A stretch of DNA of 25,771 bases from positions 1 through 25,771 of the forward strand of contig CAZXQY010000031.1 in the NCBI GenBank assembly GCA_964642505.1, read 5' to 3'. Numbering within the stretch: position 1 is the first letter of the stretch; each line of letters begins with the position of its first letter. Source of the DNA: TMED69 sp964642505. Its GTDB lineage: Bacteria; Pseudomonadota; Gammaproteobacteria; Ga0077536. Under the pieces are notes generated by a model. The model was not told the DNA's origin and did no database searches. It saw only the letters and a program-made list of their open reading frames with translations. Shown one piece after another: positions 15,619 through 24,235 of this stretch. A program made the translations under genes and the position numbers.

Positions 15619-16785
15619 ATGGATAAGTGCACCAAAGGTCAGCATCTCACTACGACGATAACAGGGTCGTTGCCCAGGCCCCATTGGTTCACAAAAAATC
15701 TTGAAGGTAGGACGATGTCGACCGCCTATTTGGGCGACTTTCAATATCATGAACAATATAGGGACGCGGTCGGTGCGTGCATAGCAGATCAAACCAGCGC
15801 AGGCTTAGACGTTCTTACAGATGGCGACATGCGATTCGAACTAGACATAGGTGGAAGAGATTGGTTTGGCCACATTTATGATCGTATGGGTGGAATAGAA
15901 AATTCGGCAATGCGGTCACTTCCTTTTGGAGGATCCCCTCGGGAAGAACAGGCCGGGGATATATTTCACGAAATAATGGTATCGCGCCTACCACCGCGAG
16001 TAACCGGACCTATCGACGCGGGAGGCTTAGAATACGACGTAGTATGGAAAATAGCCCAGACACTCTCGGCAAAGCCTGTTAAATTCGGCGCTTGCTCGGC
16101 CCAGTTGGTCGATATGCTGGTAGTTAATGAATTCTATACGAATCGCGAAGAAACAATTATGGCGTTGTCAGAAGCGAAAAATACTGCGTACCAAAGGCTA
16201 GCAAATGCTAAGTGTCCGATTATTCAAATAGAAGAACCTTGCTTTCATTTCGTAGAGGATACGGACTGGGAAATTAGTCCTGAGTTTTACGTAGAAGCTT
16301 TTAATACGGAGATAAAAGGCCTTCGAGAAAAAACTGAAGTTTGGTGCCATACCTGTTGGGGCAACCCGTTTGCGCAGAACCTAGGCTATGGGGCCAAATA
16401 CAAACCGGTACTACCCTATCTAGAGCAACTAGATGTTGACGTATTGACATTCGAAATGAAATACGCTGACTTCTTAGAATTAGAAGAAATAGCAGCCGCA
16501 ATCGGAAACGATAAAAAGATCGCCCTTGGAGTGATATCACATAGAACGTTACAAGTTGAAACCCCTGAAGAAGTCGCCAGCGATATCCGTCGAGCACTCG
16601 AGTTAATTCCAGCGGAACGTCTAATAATCAGTAGTGACTGCGGTTTTGGCAGGCAGGGAATAAGCCGGAAACATGCCTTCTATAAGATGGTATCGTTGGT
16701 TAAAGGAACCAACATCATTCGAAAAGAACTTGGTCTTGAACAAAAACCCGTGCAGGCAGCAGAAGACAACCTGAAACTGCTATAA
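15619..16785 (+). CDS. Cobalamin-independent methionine synthase-like (MetE C-domain) methyltransferase
   Basis: 388 residues, a UROD/MetE-like TIM barrel matching only the C-terminal catalytic domain of MetE. The zinc ligands are visible: His244 and Cys246 (WCHTCWGNP), Glu279 (LTFEMK) and Cys341 (SSDCGFGR). Near the N-terminus TTTITGSLPRP is the usual first-strand motif, and IQIEEPCFHF is the MetE 'QIDEP' equivalent. ATG 15619 is preferred over TTG 15601 because AGGA lies seven bases upstream. Stand-alone members of this family often serve as C1 transfer or demethylation enzymes with other thiols or methyl donors, rather than making methionine from methyl-folate. Third gene of the MBL-selenoprotein group, 48 bp downstream. 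Confidence 0.88.
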   Translation: MDKCTKGQHLTTTITGSLPRPHWFTKNLEGRTMSTAYLGDFQYHEQYRDAVGACIADQTSAGLDVLTDGDMRFELDIGGRDWFGHIYDRMGGIENSAMRSLPFGGSPREEQAGDIFHEIMVSRLPPRVTGPIDAGGLEYDVVWKIAQTLSAKPVKFGACSAQLVDMLVVNEFYTNREETIMALSEAKNTAYQRLANAKCPIIQIEEPCFHFVEDTDWEISPEFYVEAFNTEIKGLREKTEVWCHTCWGNPFAQNLGYGAKYKPVLPYLEQLDVDVLTFEMKYADFLELEEIAAAIGNDKKIALGVISHRTLQVETPEEVASDIRRALELIPAERLIISSDCGFGRQGISRKHAFYKMVSLVKGTNIIRKELGLEQKPVQAAEDNLKLL

Positions 16786-16821
16786 AAATTTTCCTTCAGG
16801 GCTCACTTATAAGATCCATAA

Positions 16822-18513
16822 TCACTCTGGCGGGTAGCCATATTTATCCTCAGCTTCTTTGGCCGAAATAAACCCTTCAGAAACGTCTTCTCCAACTGAC
16901 TCGGCGGGCCTTTTGGAAGGAGCGCCGAACCCTCCTCCGCCAGGAGCCATTACTCTGACTCTATCGCCAGGTGTCATTGGAACATTAGAGTATTTACTTG
17001 GACTTACCTTACCAAATGCGTCTACCGCCGTTTCCCACTCTTCCATCCCAGATTTTTTGTAAAGAGTAGCACCTACTTTTCCTTCGCCACCCCCCTTTAG
17101 CCCCCATGCTCCAATCTTGTGTTTGTTAGTCATCTGACTGACCAACATATCACCAGTACATAGCATTTGTTTGACATTGCTAAGTCCGCCTCTGTGCTCA
17201 CCAGCACCCCCAGAATCCGGCCTAAGAGCATACTCTTCGACTATCCACGGAAATCTTGTTTCAAAGACCTCCATCGGGGTATTTGCGCAGTTTCCATTGA
17301 TCGAATCTGTTGCATCGTTACCATCGGCAAAAGAACGACCGCCGTACCCTACATAACTGAAATCAAACCCTCCAAAAGGCTCATCGGTGAGTTCATCATG
17401 CCCGCCAAAAACAAAACAACCGTGCGTGGTACCCTCAGAAGCCATGACTCTATCCGGTACACAGTTCACCATAGCCCCAAAAATAGCGCACACTATAAGT
17501 GGATGGGTTTCAGTATTACCACCCACTTCAGATCCTGGATAATCAACATTCATAACTGTACCCGCAGGGGCAATTACTCTGATAGGTCGGAAGCATCCCG
17601 AATTTTTGGGAATACTTTGATCTGTCAGGTGAAGCATTGCATTGAAAGCCGCCGACCAAGCTACTCCCAACGTAGCGTTAATAGGTCCTTTCGCCTGAGG
17701 AGACGACCCACTGTAATCGATTACAACCTCATCGCGATGCACGTGAACCGCTACATGTATCTCATATTCTTTATCCTCTATACCATCATCTTCTACCCTA
17801 TCTACGAAGGTATATTTTCCATCAGGAAACGCACTTATTTCTGCTCTCATTCTTCGCTCAGAATAATCTAGAAGATCAGAAAGAGTTTCATTAAAAACGC
17901 CTGTACCGTATTTGGATACTAATTCTTTAAACCTTTTTTCACCTAAGTCAACGGCACTGATCAAAGCTCTCATGTCTCCATAGTTTCCTCTCGGCGTTCG
18001 AACATTAGCCAACATCATTTTCCAAACTTCAGGAACATCTTCTCCTTGCTTAATTATTTTCACCGGAGGCACTCGAAGTCCTTCATGAAATATTTCAGTA
18101 GCCTCACCGGGGAACCCTCCTGGTGCCATCCCTCCGACTTCCACGAAATGCCCTACTGCTACAGCAAAAGCTACTATCTTGTTTTCTACGAAAATAGGTT
18201 TGAACACAGTATGTTCAGGGGTATGTAATCCCCCTCTATAGGGATCGTTGTGAACGATCACGTCTCCCTCTTCCATATCAGAAAGTGGAATTTCTCTAAG
18301 CATCGATCGCACCAACAAAGGAACACCACCGATTTGAGACGGACAAAAATCGGCGACTGCGATAAGCTCGCCCTCTCGATTAGCTAACGCGCAAGTGAAG
18401 TCCTCAGCTTCGCTAAAAATGGTGGAGTATGCTGTCTTTTGAACGTTGATGCCCATTTCTCGAGCAATCGCAATCATAGCCGACTCTATTATGTTCATAT
18501 TGATCATATCCAT
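16822..18513 (-). CDS. Hydantoinase B/oxoprolinase family subunit (HyuB-like)
   Basis: 563 residues, the beta-type subunit of the hydantoinase/5-oxoprolinase/acetone-carboxylase superfamily. Conserved stretches: EDFTCALANREGELIA, HNDPYRGGLHTPEH, GHFVEVGGMAPGG, NATLGVAWSA, the Gly-rich YPGSEVGGNTETHPL and the C-terminal LRPDSGGAGEHRGG and MAPGGGGFGAP. ATG at 18511-18513 is preferred over the TTG at 18531: GGAGAG sits six bases before it. With HyuA it would form an ATP-dependent enzyme; family members open hydantoins or oxoproline or carboxylate ketones, and sequence alone does not choose. Last gene of the AOR operon, 31 bp after the Cys-rich small protein. Confidence 0.92.
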   Translation of the reverse strand: MDMINMNIIESAMIAIAREMGINVQKTAYSTIFSEAEDFTCALANREGELIAVADFCPSQIGGVPLLVRSMLREIPLSDMEEGDVIVHNDPYRGGLHTPEHTVFKPIFVENKIVAFAVAVGHFVEVGGMAPGGFPGEATEIFHEGLRVPPVKIIKQGEDVPEVWKMMLANVRTPRGNYGDMRALISAVDLGEKRFKELVSKYGTGVFNETLSDLLDYSERRMRAEISAFPDGKYTFVDRVEDDGIEDKEYEIHVAVHVHRDEVVIDYSGSSPQAKGPINATLGVAWSAAFNAMLHLTDQSIPKNSGCFRPIRVIAPAGTVMNVDYPGSEVGGNTETHPLIVCAIFGAMVNCVPDRVMASEGTTHGCFVFGGHDELTDEPFGGFDFSYVGYGGRSFADGNDATDSINGNCANTPMEVFETRFPWIVEEYALRPDSGGAGEHRGGLSNVKQMLCTGDMLVSQMTNKHKIGAWGLKGGGEGKVGATLYKKSGMEEWETAVDAFGKVSPSKYSNVPMTPGDRVRVMAPGGGGFGAPSKRPAESVGEDVSEGFISAKEAEDKYGYPPE

Positions 18514-18544
18514 AGCTAACTCTCCGAACAATTTTATCCGCGGA

Positions 18545-18757
18545 TCAACCGATTAAATGTATACCATCTTGAGGAAGCGGAAGATCAGGATCTCCTTCTC
18601 CAGACTCTACCGCTCGGCACCAATCCACACACCATTCACTACAAAAAAGAGACTTTTTTCCTATTTCTTTAGGGATACCTTCGCCGTAGATCAACATGCC
18701 ACAGTTGTCGCATTTGATATATTTCTCGATGTAATACTGATTATCGGAAAACTTCAT
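18545..18757 (-). CDS. 70-residue Cys-rich TRASH-like metal-binding protein
   Basis: Small acidic protein with Cys16, Cys19, Cys39, Cys43 and Cys47: C-x2-C, 19 residues, C-x3-C, then one more Cys after three. This is the spacing of the TRASH treble-clef metal-binding domain. The rest is a short N-terminal helix region and a Pro/Asp-rich tail (GDPDLPLPQDG). ATG with AGAGG six bases upstream, so it is really translated. Encoded between HyuA (12 bp) and HyuB (31 bp), which points to a third subunit or metal/assembly factor of that enzyme; acetone and acetophenone carboxylases also have small extra subunits, though I see no clear homology to them. Confidence 0.78.
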   Translation of the reverse strand: MKFSDNQYYIEKYIKCDNCGMLIYGEGIPKEIGKKSLFCSEWCVDWCRAVESGEGDPDLPLPQDGIHLIG

Positions 18758-18769
18758 AACTTACCTCTA

Positions 18770-20812
18770 CTACTTTTCCAACCGATCTGCTATCTGCCCG
18801 ATCAGCAAGTTACCAAAAACATCTACAGAAACAGGTATTTCAGGACGAATAACGGAAACCGACGCTTCCTCTTCAATCAGTACCGGCCCAACCATCCGAT
18901 GACCGTACTTCAAGTGCTCCCTTTTAAAGATAAGAGTATCGACTTTTTTATCTTCGAAAAATACCGGCCGCATCTCATAAGACTCAGCTCGTTGAACTGC
19001 TTTTTCAAGACGAGGTAAATCCGGGTCTGGCGTTCTACATACCGCGGTAACTTTCACGCTAATAAGCTCGATAGTCTCACCTATAATTTCGAAGTTATAC
19101 CGATCTTTATGGAACTTATGGAATCTCTTCCAAAGCGCTGATGTTGAAACAGGATCAAATTTTTCTTCTGAGAACGGAATCTCCAACTCATGATTCTGTC
19201 CAAAATAACGCATCTCAAGAGTTTTAAAGAGTTCTATCTGATTACCATAACCCTGGCCCTCTAAAGACAACCGGGCTTCCGTCATTAATTCTTCCAAAAC
19301 CATATTAGCGTACTGTTGATCGAACGTCTTGGATGTCATCGGTACAGTACGCTCTAGATCTATACGTGCATCGGTAATCGTAAAACCGAAAGCCGAAAAC
19401 TGACCGGGATAATTGGGTACTATTCCGCTGCGGATATTTCCGAGCTCCATCAGATCAGTGACGTGGACCGGGCCTGCGCCACCAAAAGCCAGCAAAGTAA
19501 AGTCGCGAGGATCCAGTCCTTTTTCAGTAAGCACTAATCGGGTCGCTCCAACCATATTATTGTTGGCAATTTGCAAGATCCCCATTGCGGCTTTTTCAAC
19601 CGATGTTTGCATCGTTTCCGCTAGTTTTGAAACCGAGGAAAATGCAGCTTCTTCATCTAATTTCATCCCGCCACCCAAAAAGTATTCAGGATTAATTCTT
19701 CCTAACACAACATTCGCGTCAGTAACCGTAGGCAACAAACCGTCTCTGCCGTAACAGGCTGGGCCCGGTTCAGCACCCGCACTCTCGGGACCGACTCGTA
19801 ACATACCACCCTTATCTATCCAAGCTATTGAACCACCCCCAGCACCCATCGTACGAATATCGACCATCGGAATTTGAATGGGCACACCGAATTCTATCTC
19901 ATAGCTAGTAGTGAATGATTCTTTTCCGGACACTATGGTCGAAACATCAGTAGACGTCCCTCCCATATCCAAGGTAACCATATGATCGATTCCTAAAAGG
20001 CCGGCTAAATACCGAGCACCGATAACGCCCCCAGTGGGTCCCGACAAGCTCAGATGGATAGGATTGGCACTAGCACCCTCAATTGAAACTTCTCCGCCAT
20101 TAGATTTAATTACTGAGGTGCGCTTAATTTTTGCCCTACTGACCAACTGTTCTTCAAGCCGCCTCAAATTTGCCGCAACCAACGGCTTTACATAAGCATC
20201 GGCTATAGTGGTGGAAGACCGCTCGTGCTCCTTCCACTTAGGAAGCAGGTCATAAGAGATAGAAAGGGGGATACTTGGCATTTCTTCTTTGAAAATCTCC
20301 CGAAGCTTTTTCTCATGATCAGGAATCACGTAGGAACAAAGCAGGCAAATTGCGACCGAATCTATCTCACTCAATTTTGCGATTTCCCTAGCAACTTCTC
20401 TCGCTTGACCCTCATCTAACGGCAAATAGATGCCTTCTCTGGGAGTAATACGTTCCTCGATTTCAAAACAATGACGCCTTTTTACCAACGGCTTAGACTT
20501 TATCCAGTTTATATCGTAGTGGCTTTTTCTTTTTCCCCGTTGAATAAAAGGAACATCCTTAAATCCCCTTGTTGTCACAAAGGCGACTGTAGCTCCCTTT
20601 CGTTCCAGAATAGCATTGGTAGCTATAGTAGTACCAAGTCGAAGATAATCGACTGCCTCAACCTTGCCGGTCTCTATTCCGTAGACAATACCATCGCTAG
20701 GATCAGTTGGAGTCGAAAGGGTTTTCCAAACTTTCAAAGTCTTTTGGCCCGGCTCATAATAGACGAAATCCGTAAAGGTTCCGCCCACATCAATTCCTAA
20801 AATACTTGCCAC
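18770..20812 (-). CDS. Hydantoinase A/oxoprolinase family subunit (HyuA-like)
   Basis: 680-residue ATP-binding subunit of the ASKHA fold. N-terminal phosphate-1 motif GIDVGGTFTD at 6-15; SGPTGGVIGA at 257-266; LDMGGTSTDVS at 281-291; AGGGSIAW at 324-331; GPESAGAEPGPACYG at 341-355; TDANVVLGR after it; a C-terminal HyuA_C region from about 480. It should bind and cleave ATP to activate a carbonyl or amide substrate with its HyuB partner. GTG start with GGAGGG just upstream, a strong site. In acetone/acetophenone carboxylases the same fold phosphorylates ketone and bicarbonate; in hydantoinases and 5-oxoprolinase it activates an amide. The AOR genes upstream favour carbonyl chemistry (inference). 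Confidence 0.93.
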   Translation of the reverse strand: MASILGIDVGGTFTDFVYYEPGQKTLKVWKTLSTPTDPSDGIVYGIETGKVEAVDYLRLGTTIATNAILERKGATVAFVTTRGFKDVPFIQRGKRKSHYDINWIKSKPLVKRRHCFEIEERITPREGIYLPLDEGQAREVAREIAKLSEIDSVAICLLCSYVIPDHEKKLREIFKEEMPSIPLSISYDLLPKWKEHERSSTTIADAYVKPLVAANLRRLEEQLVSRAKIKRTSVIKSNGGEVSIEGASANPIHLSLSGPTGGVIGARYLAGLLGIDHMVTLDMGGTSTDVSTIVSGKESFTTSYEIEFGVPIQIPMVDIRTMGAGGGSIAWIDKGGMLRVGPESAGAEPGPACYGRDGLLPTVTDANVVLGRINPEYFLGGGMKLDEEAAFSSVSKLAETMQTSVEKAAMGILQIANNNMVGATRLVLTEKGLDPRDFTLLAFGGAGPVHVTDLMELGNIRSGIVPNYPGQFSAFGFTITDARIDLERTVPMTSKTFDQQYANMVLEELMTEARLSLEGQGYGNQIELFKTLEMRYFGQNHELEIPFSEEKFDPVSTSALWKRFHKFHKDRYNFEIIGETIELISVKVTAVCRTPDPDLPRLEKAVQRAESYEMRPVFFEDKKVDTLIFKREHLKYGHRMVGPVLIEEEASVSVIRPEIPVSVDVFGNLLIGQIADRLEK

Positions 20813-20885
20813 GATCCCTCCCTGCTATTCGCGTGTTGGCAGCTTACAGGGCAATCGGTAAATCTTATTAAGCCCAAAACTTAGA

Positions 20886-21167
20886 TTAGCCCCCTGCTAT
20901 TCCTACCAAAAAAGTCACCTGTTCCCCGTCTTCTAATTCGTCTTCAATAGACACTCGCAGCCCTCGAGAATTAACGAACATGGTGCCCCTCTCATTTAAA
21001 CCATGATTTTCAGGATCCATCAGCAGAGCTTGCATTTTTTCTCCGTATCGAGAACAAATTTTTGTGGCAAGCTCGCCCATGTTACCTTTTTCTAATTGGA
21101 AGCAGTCCTCCGATGTACCGGCCAGTTCTTTAAAATGACTTTTAAAGCATACACGCACCTGGATCAT
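20886..21167 (-). CDS. MoaD/ThiS-family sulfur carrier protein
   Basis: 93 residues with the beta-grasp pattern of MoaD and the diagnostic C-terminal Gly-Gly (FLVGIAGG), which is thiocarboxylated to deliver sulfur for the molybdopterin dithiolene. It starts 5 bp after the AOR stop, without a strong ribosome-binding site of its own, so it is probably translationally coupled to AOR. MoaD-like genes beside AOR genes are common and are thought to supply the tungsten/molybdenum pterin. It is 73 bp before HyuA. Confidence 0.9.
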   Translation of the reverse strand: MIQVRVCFKSHFKELAGTSEDCFQLEKGNMGELATKICSRYGEKMQALLMDPENHGLNERGTMFVNSRGLRVSIEDELEDGEQVTFLVGIAGG

Positions 21168-21172
21168 AGAAG

Positions 21173-23137
21173 CTAGGCTAACGCGCCATCTTTCTCTAAA
21201 ACATCAGCAATGTCTCCAAGATCCAAAGATTCTAGTCTCTCTCTGGTTTGCAGGCCCGACCGACGCTCCCATCCGCGCCATTCATAGTATTCGTCTAAAA
21301 CTTCTTCGAAGACATTAGCAGCCACACTCCCAGGATACATTCCTTCGTCCGTCGGTTCCCACATCCACCTCTCGCAGATGGTGTCGTGCGCTCTGCGCAT
21401 GCCTATTCGAGAATTAATAGCCTTCTCGAGGTTGCAGATTCGTTCTCCATCTCGCATCAATTCCTCAGGTGGCCGATCAATCCCTGTAGCGGCAGCATAT
21501 GCTCTACCATAGTAGCCCTGTGGCGTGTAACCAGCGGGATCCAGCATCCAATGGAACAAACAAACACCGTAAGAGTTGAGCAAAGCGACTTGATTTTCGA
21601 TCAAAGCGGTGGACGCCCCTTTTAATTCTGGGGTTGAGAGATCAGCCGCTTCAGTTCGACCATCGAAATATATTTTTGACAAATCCTTCCGCTGGAACTT
21701 CTCTATCAATCCAATTCCCTTTAAATGATCAGCTCCCCTCGAAGCAACAGCCATATTATTCATCCATGTAGGGAAAGGGCGCATCTCCTCTGTGAAACTG
21801 GCACCCCCTTTACCATAAATAGCGTACTTCATGAAGTTCTTGTGCATGTGCTCAGAGTATCTAAGAGCACCCAGATAAGGACCGTCATTAAATAATTCTC
21901 CAAAAAGATCCTTTTTAAAAACTATGCTCTCTACACATCTCTCAATGTCATCCATATTCCCCCATTCAAGGCTCTGTTCTCGCCCAAATAAGTCAGTAAC
22001 ATCCTTTTTGCTTATTAAGTCCCTTTGCTTGAGCTCCATTAGGAAAGAAATTGAACAAGATAAGTCTTGGTTGTCGATCCCATAATCATTCGTAAGCTTG
22101 CCCCAATGAGCAACCTCGGACCAATCCCTAACATCCAGCGCACCTGCCGCGCTCCCGGTCGTCAAGTATTCAGGGCGACGAAAGGTCTCTCCTGCATACT
22201 TAGCGGCTGCCTCAGATTCATCACCCTGTATTTTGTACTTCGAATCGCATGCTATAAAACAATCAGAAGAACATACTTCAGAATACTTCTGATACTTCTT
22301 CACCCAATTATCCGAAGATATTACGTCCTCACCCCTAAACATGTTGCCCTGATTGTTGCGCCAGAAATGACTGCCGATATGTTGATACATCTCAACAGCT
22401 CCTAAAGTCCCTCTCCGTTTAAATCCGTAAACCGCCTCGATACTATCTATTTTCTTTCTGAAATCGTCCGACCAAGCTAGCATTTGGTCAGGCATAGTTA
22501 TAGGGAGGCCTCCATTTCCCTGAACCGCTATAGCCTTCAGGTTCTTGGACCCTAGCACAGCCCCGCCCCCACAACGAGCATGAATTCTTAAAGCATCCGA
22601 AACGACGCTCGCTATACCAACTTGATTTTCCCCTGCTTGACTGATGGTCAGCGTGTGGGCCTTCGACGGGTAGTCTCCCAATTCTTTTTGTAATAAGGAA
22701 TGGGTTTCTCTGGTGTCTTTCCCCCACAGGTGGCTCGCATCCATCAACGAAACTTCATCATTACATATATGCAAGTAAACCGGGCGATCGGATTTGCCTG
22801 TGATAGCGATATATTCATAGGCGGTAAAACGTACAGCGTAAGGAAATTTACCCCCACCTGCTGAATCACCAAACATATTGTAGCAAGGGCTCTTAAAAGT
22901 AATCCGTCCCTTTATACCGCTCCCGGCGCCTGTACCGGCCAGAGGCCCTACACCAAAGACAAAAATATTGTCCGGTCCTCTAGGATCGCAGTCAATATCG
23001 TGGGTTAAGAAATGTTCCCACATAATCCAATTGTTTATCCCTGATCCTCCGATCCACCTTTCAAAAACCGCATGAGGGATGATCTCACTTTTCAGCTCAC
23101 GCTTAGTTAAATTCACTCGCAATAAACGACTTTCCAT
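21173..23137 (-). CDS. Aldehyde ferredoxin oxidoreductase family protein (W/Mo-bis-pterin)
   Basis: 654-residue AOR-family enzyme, typically interconverting aldehydes and acids with ferredoxin. N-terminal pterin domain: IGGSGINNW, GVGPLAGTGAGSG at 62-74, AGGGKFPYAVRFTAYEYIAITGKS, and RCGGGAVLGSKNLKAIAV at 188-205. [4Fe-4S] ligands: Cys289, Cys293 and Cys297 (C-x3-C-x3-C) and Cys526 (NSYGVC). The textbook spacing is C-x2-C-x3-C, so one residue is inserted; the second pterin motif is also NSYGVC rather than DSLGLC. These suggest a diverged subfamily. ATG with GGGAG close upstream. Second in its operon, 52 bp after the ferredoxin subunit and 5 bp before MoaD. Some members act on aromatic-CoA esters, so aldehyde is not certain. 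Confidence 0.92.
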   Translation of the reverse strand: MESRLLRVNLTKRELKSEIIPHAVFERWIGGSGINNWIMWEHFLTHDIDCDPRGPDNIFVFGVGPLAGTGAGSGIKGRITFKSPCYNMFGDSAGGGKFPYAVRFTAYEYIAITGKSDRPVYLHICNDEVSLMDASHLWGKDTRETHSLLQKELGDYPSKAHTLTISQAGENQVGIASVVSDALRIHARCGGGAVLGSKNLKAIAVQGNGGLPITMPDQMLAWSDDFRKKIDSIEAVYGFKRRGTLGAVEMYQHIGSHFWRNNQGNMFRGEDVISSDNWVKKYQKYSEVCSSDCFIACDSKYKIQGDESEAAAKYAGETFRRPEYLTTGSAAGALDVRDWSEVAHWGKLTNDYGIDNQDLSCSISFLMELKQRDLISKKDVTDLFGREQSLEWGNMDDIERCVESIVFKKDLFGELFNDGPYLGALRYSEHMHKNFMKYAIYGKGGASFTEEMRPFPTWMNNMAVASRGADHLKGIGLIEKFQRKDLSKIYFDGRTEAADLSTPELKGASTALIENQVALLNSYGVCLFHWMLDPAGYTPQGYYGRAYAAATGIDRPPEELMRDGERICNLEKAINSRIGMRRAHDTICERWMWEPTDEGMYPGSVAANVFEEVLDEYYEWRGWERRSGLQTRERLESLDLGDIADVLEKDGALA

Positions 23138-23189
23138 ATTTCTCCCTTCCTTGTGCGGTCAGTACACTACTTAGAAAACAATTACTAGC

Positions 23190-23843
23190 TTAAGCCGAAC
23201 TAGATATCTCTCCTCTTTCCAACATAGCCTGCATCATGCCCACTTCATCTTTCATCTCTGGCTTTTCCTTATGAATCGCGTTGAAATCAGCTTGCTTTTC
23301 GTAGAATAAAACCGGTAATCGAACATACTGCTTCCCTTGATTTAACATTTCCGGGCGGGAGGCACAAGCCTTGACACATACTGGGTCTCCAGCACACAAA
23401 TCACATTTAAGTAACTCCCCCGAAGGAGCCACAAAAACCGCGTCGAAGGGACAACCAGGAATACACTCCATGCACTGCACACACTTGTCTTGCTCAATGA
23501 TGGCAGCCCTCGTCTTAGGATCGTAATAAAAAGCATCTGTTGGACAGACTTCGGCACATGGGGGTGGATTCCCGCAATGATGACAAATACCTGCTATAAA
23601 TCCTAATCCATCTGGATTAACTCTGGACGGTTTTTCAGGAGCATGGTCGATCTTCAACCTAGCCATTTGAGGATTAACAGTTCCCTCGTTAGAGTGAACC
23701 AAGGAACACGCCACTTCACACACGTTACACTCCGTGCATTGGTTCCGTAGAGCAAAAAGTTTTTCCACGACGTTGGGAACTTTTTCCCCCTCAGCAAACC
23801 TCTCTTTTCCGGTTACCAGCTCCTTTTGAAATTCGTCATTCAC
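23190..23843 (-). CDS. 4Fe-4S dicluster-type electron-transfer subunit
   Basis: 217-residue polyferredoxin with four Cys groups: 36/39/42/46, 87/90/96/100, 121/124/127/131 and 147/150/156/160, enough for four [4Fe-4S] clusters, arranged as in DmsB/HycB/NarH-type subunits. No membrane segment or Tat/Sec signal, so cytoplasmic. GTG start with AAGGAG eight bases upstream. First gene of the AOR operon; it most likely takes electrons from, or gives them to, the AOR cluster. Confidence 0.93.
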   Translation of the reverse strand: MNDEFQKELVTGKERFAEGEKVPNVVEKLFALRNQCTECNVCEVACSLVHSNEGTVNPQMARLKIDHAPEKPSRVNPDGLGFIAGICHHCGNPPPCAEVCPTDAFYYDPKTRAAIIEQDKCVQCMECIPGCPFDAVFVAPSGELLKCDLCAGDPVCVKACASRPEMLNQGKQYVRLPVLFYEKQADFNAIHKEKPEMKDEVGMMQAMLERGEISSSA

Positions 23844-23855
23844 TCCTGATGCTCC

Positions 23856-23872
23856 TTAGCTTAAAATGCTAA
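23856..23872 (-). promoter_or_regulatory. Leader hairpin next to the ferredoxin ribosome-binding site
   Basis: TTAGC (23856-23860) and GCTAA (23868-23872) form a 5-bp stem with a 7-base loop. On the mRNA its 3' arm runs into the AAGGAG that serves the GTG start at 23843, so it could limit or tune translation of the AOR operon. The stem is short. Confidence 0.3.
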
Positions 23873-23974
23873 AATCTATTAAGTGTTTGCCCAAGTTTAT
23901 TTGGTTGCAGCGCAATAACGTAAATAGCAGATTAATATAACAAAATATCGGCTGATTAGATAACGGGCCAAAAT

Positions 23975-24235
23975 ATGAATAATGTCGTTCAGTGGTACGA
24001 AAACGATGACGGAAAAAGGCTACCTGCTATCAAAATACTTGACTGTGTTTTCGTTATGGACAGCTCGGAGCAAATTGTTCACTTTCATGAGGAAGAACTT
24101 GGGATAAAAACAGTTGATTCGGAACAAAGATATTTTCTAAATGGCAGCGCACCGTCGGAGGAACGATCCCGATGCCAAGTGATCCCTCCATTTATAAACG
24201 CTTTCAGAGACATAAAGCAGCTTAAAGGTGAGTGA
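23975..24235 (+). CDS. Hypothetical protein, 86 residues
   Basis: Not recognised. Soluble, acidic, no signal peptide or membrane segment; two Cys (CVF near residue 24 and the C in RSRCQVIPP) and a HFHEEE stretch that could bind metal. ATG at 23975 has only a poor ribosome-binding site. Its stop overlaps the next start in TGATG, so it is very likely co-translated with the rhodanese-fold protein, and it is divergent from the AOR operon across 131 bp. Confidence 0.6.
   Translation: MNNVVQWYENDDGKRLPAIKILDCVFVMDSSEQIVHFHEEELGIKTVDSEQRYFLNGSAPSEERSRCQVIPPFINAFRDIKQLKGE

Noticed and set aside
17167..17871. 234-codon plus-strand open frame antisense to HyuB
   Set aside because: It is fully covered by the well-conserved HyuB coding frame on the other strand and resembles no protein family.
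5068..20885. Octamer AACTTAGA seen near three gene boundaries (about 5069, 15589 and 20878)
   Set aside because: Too short and AT-rich, no constant position relative to genes; likely chance.
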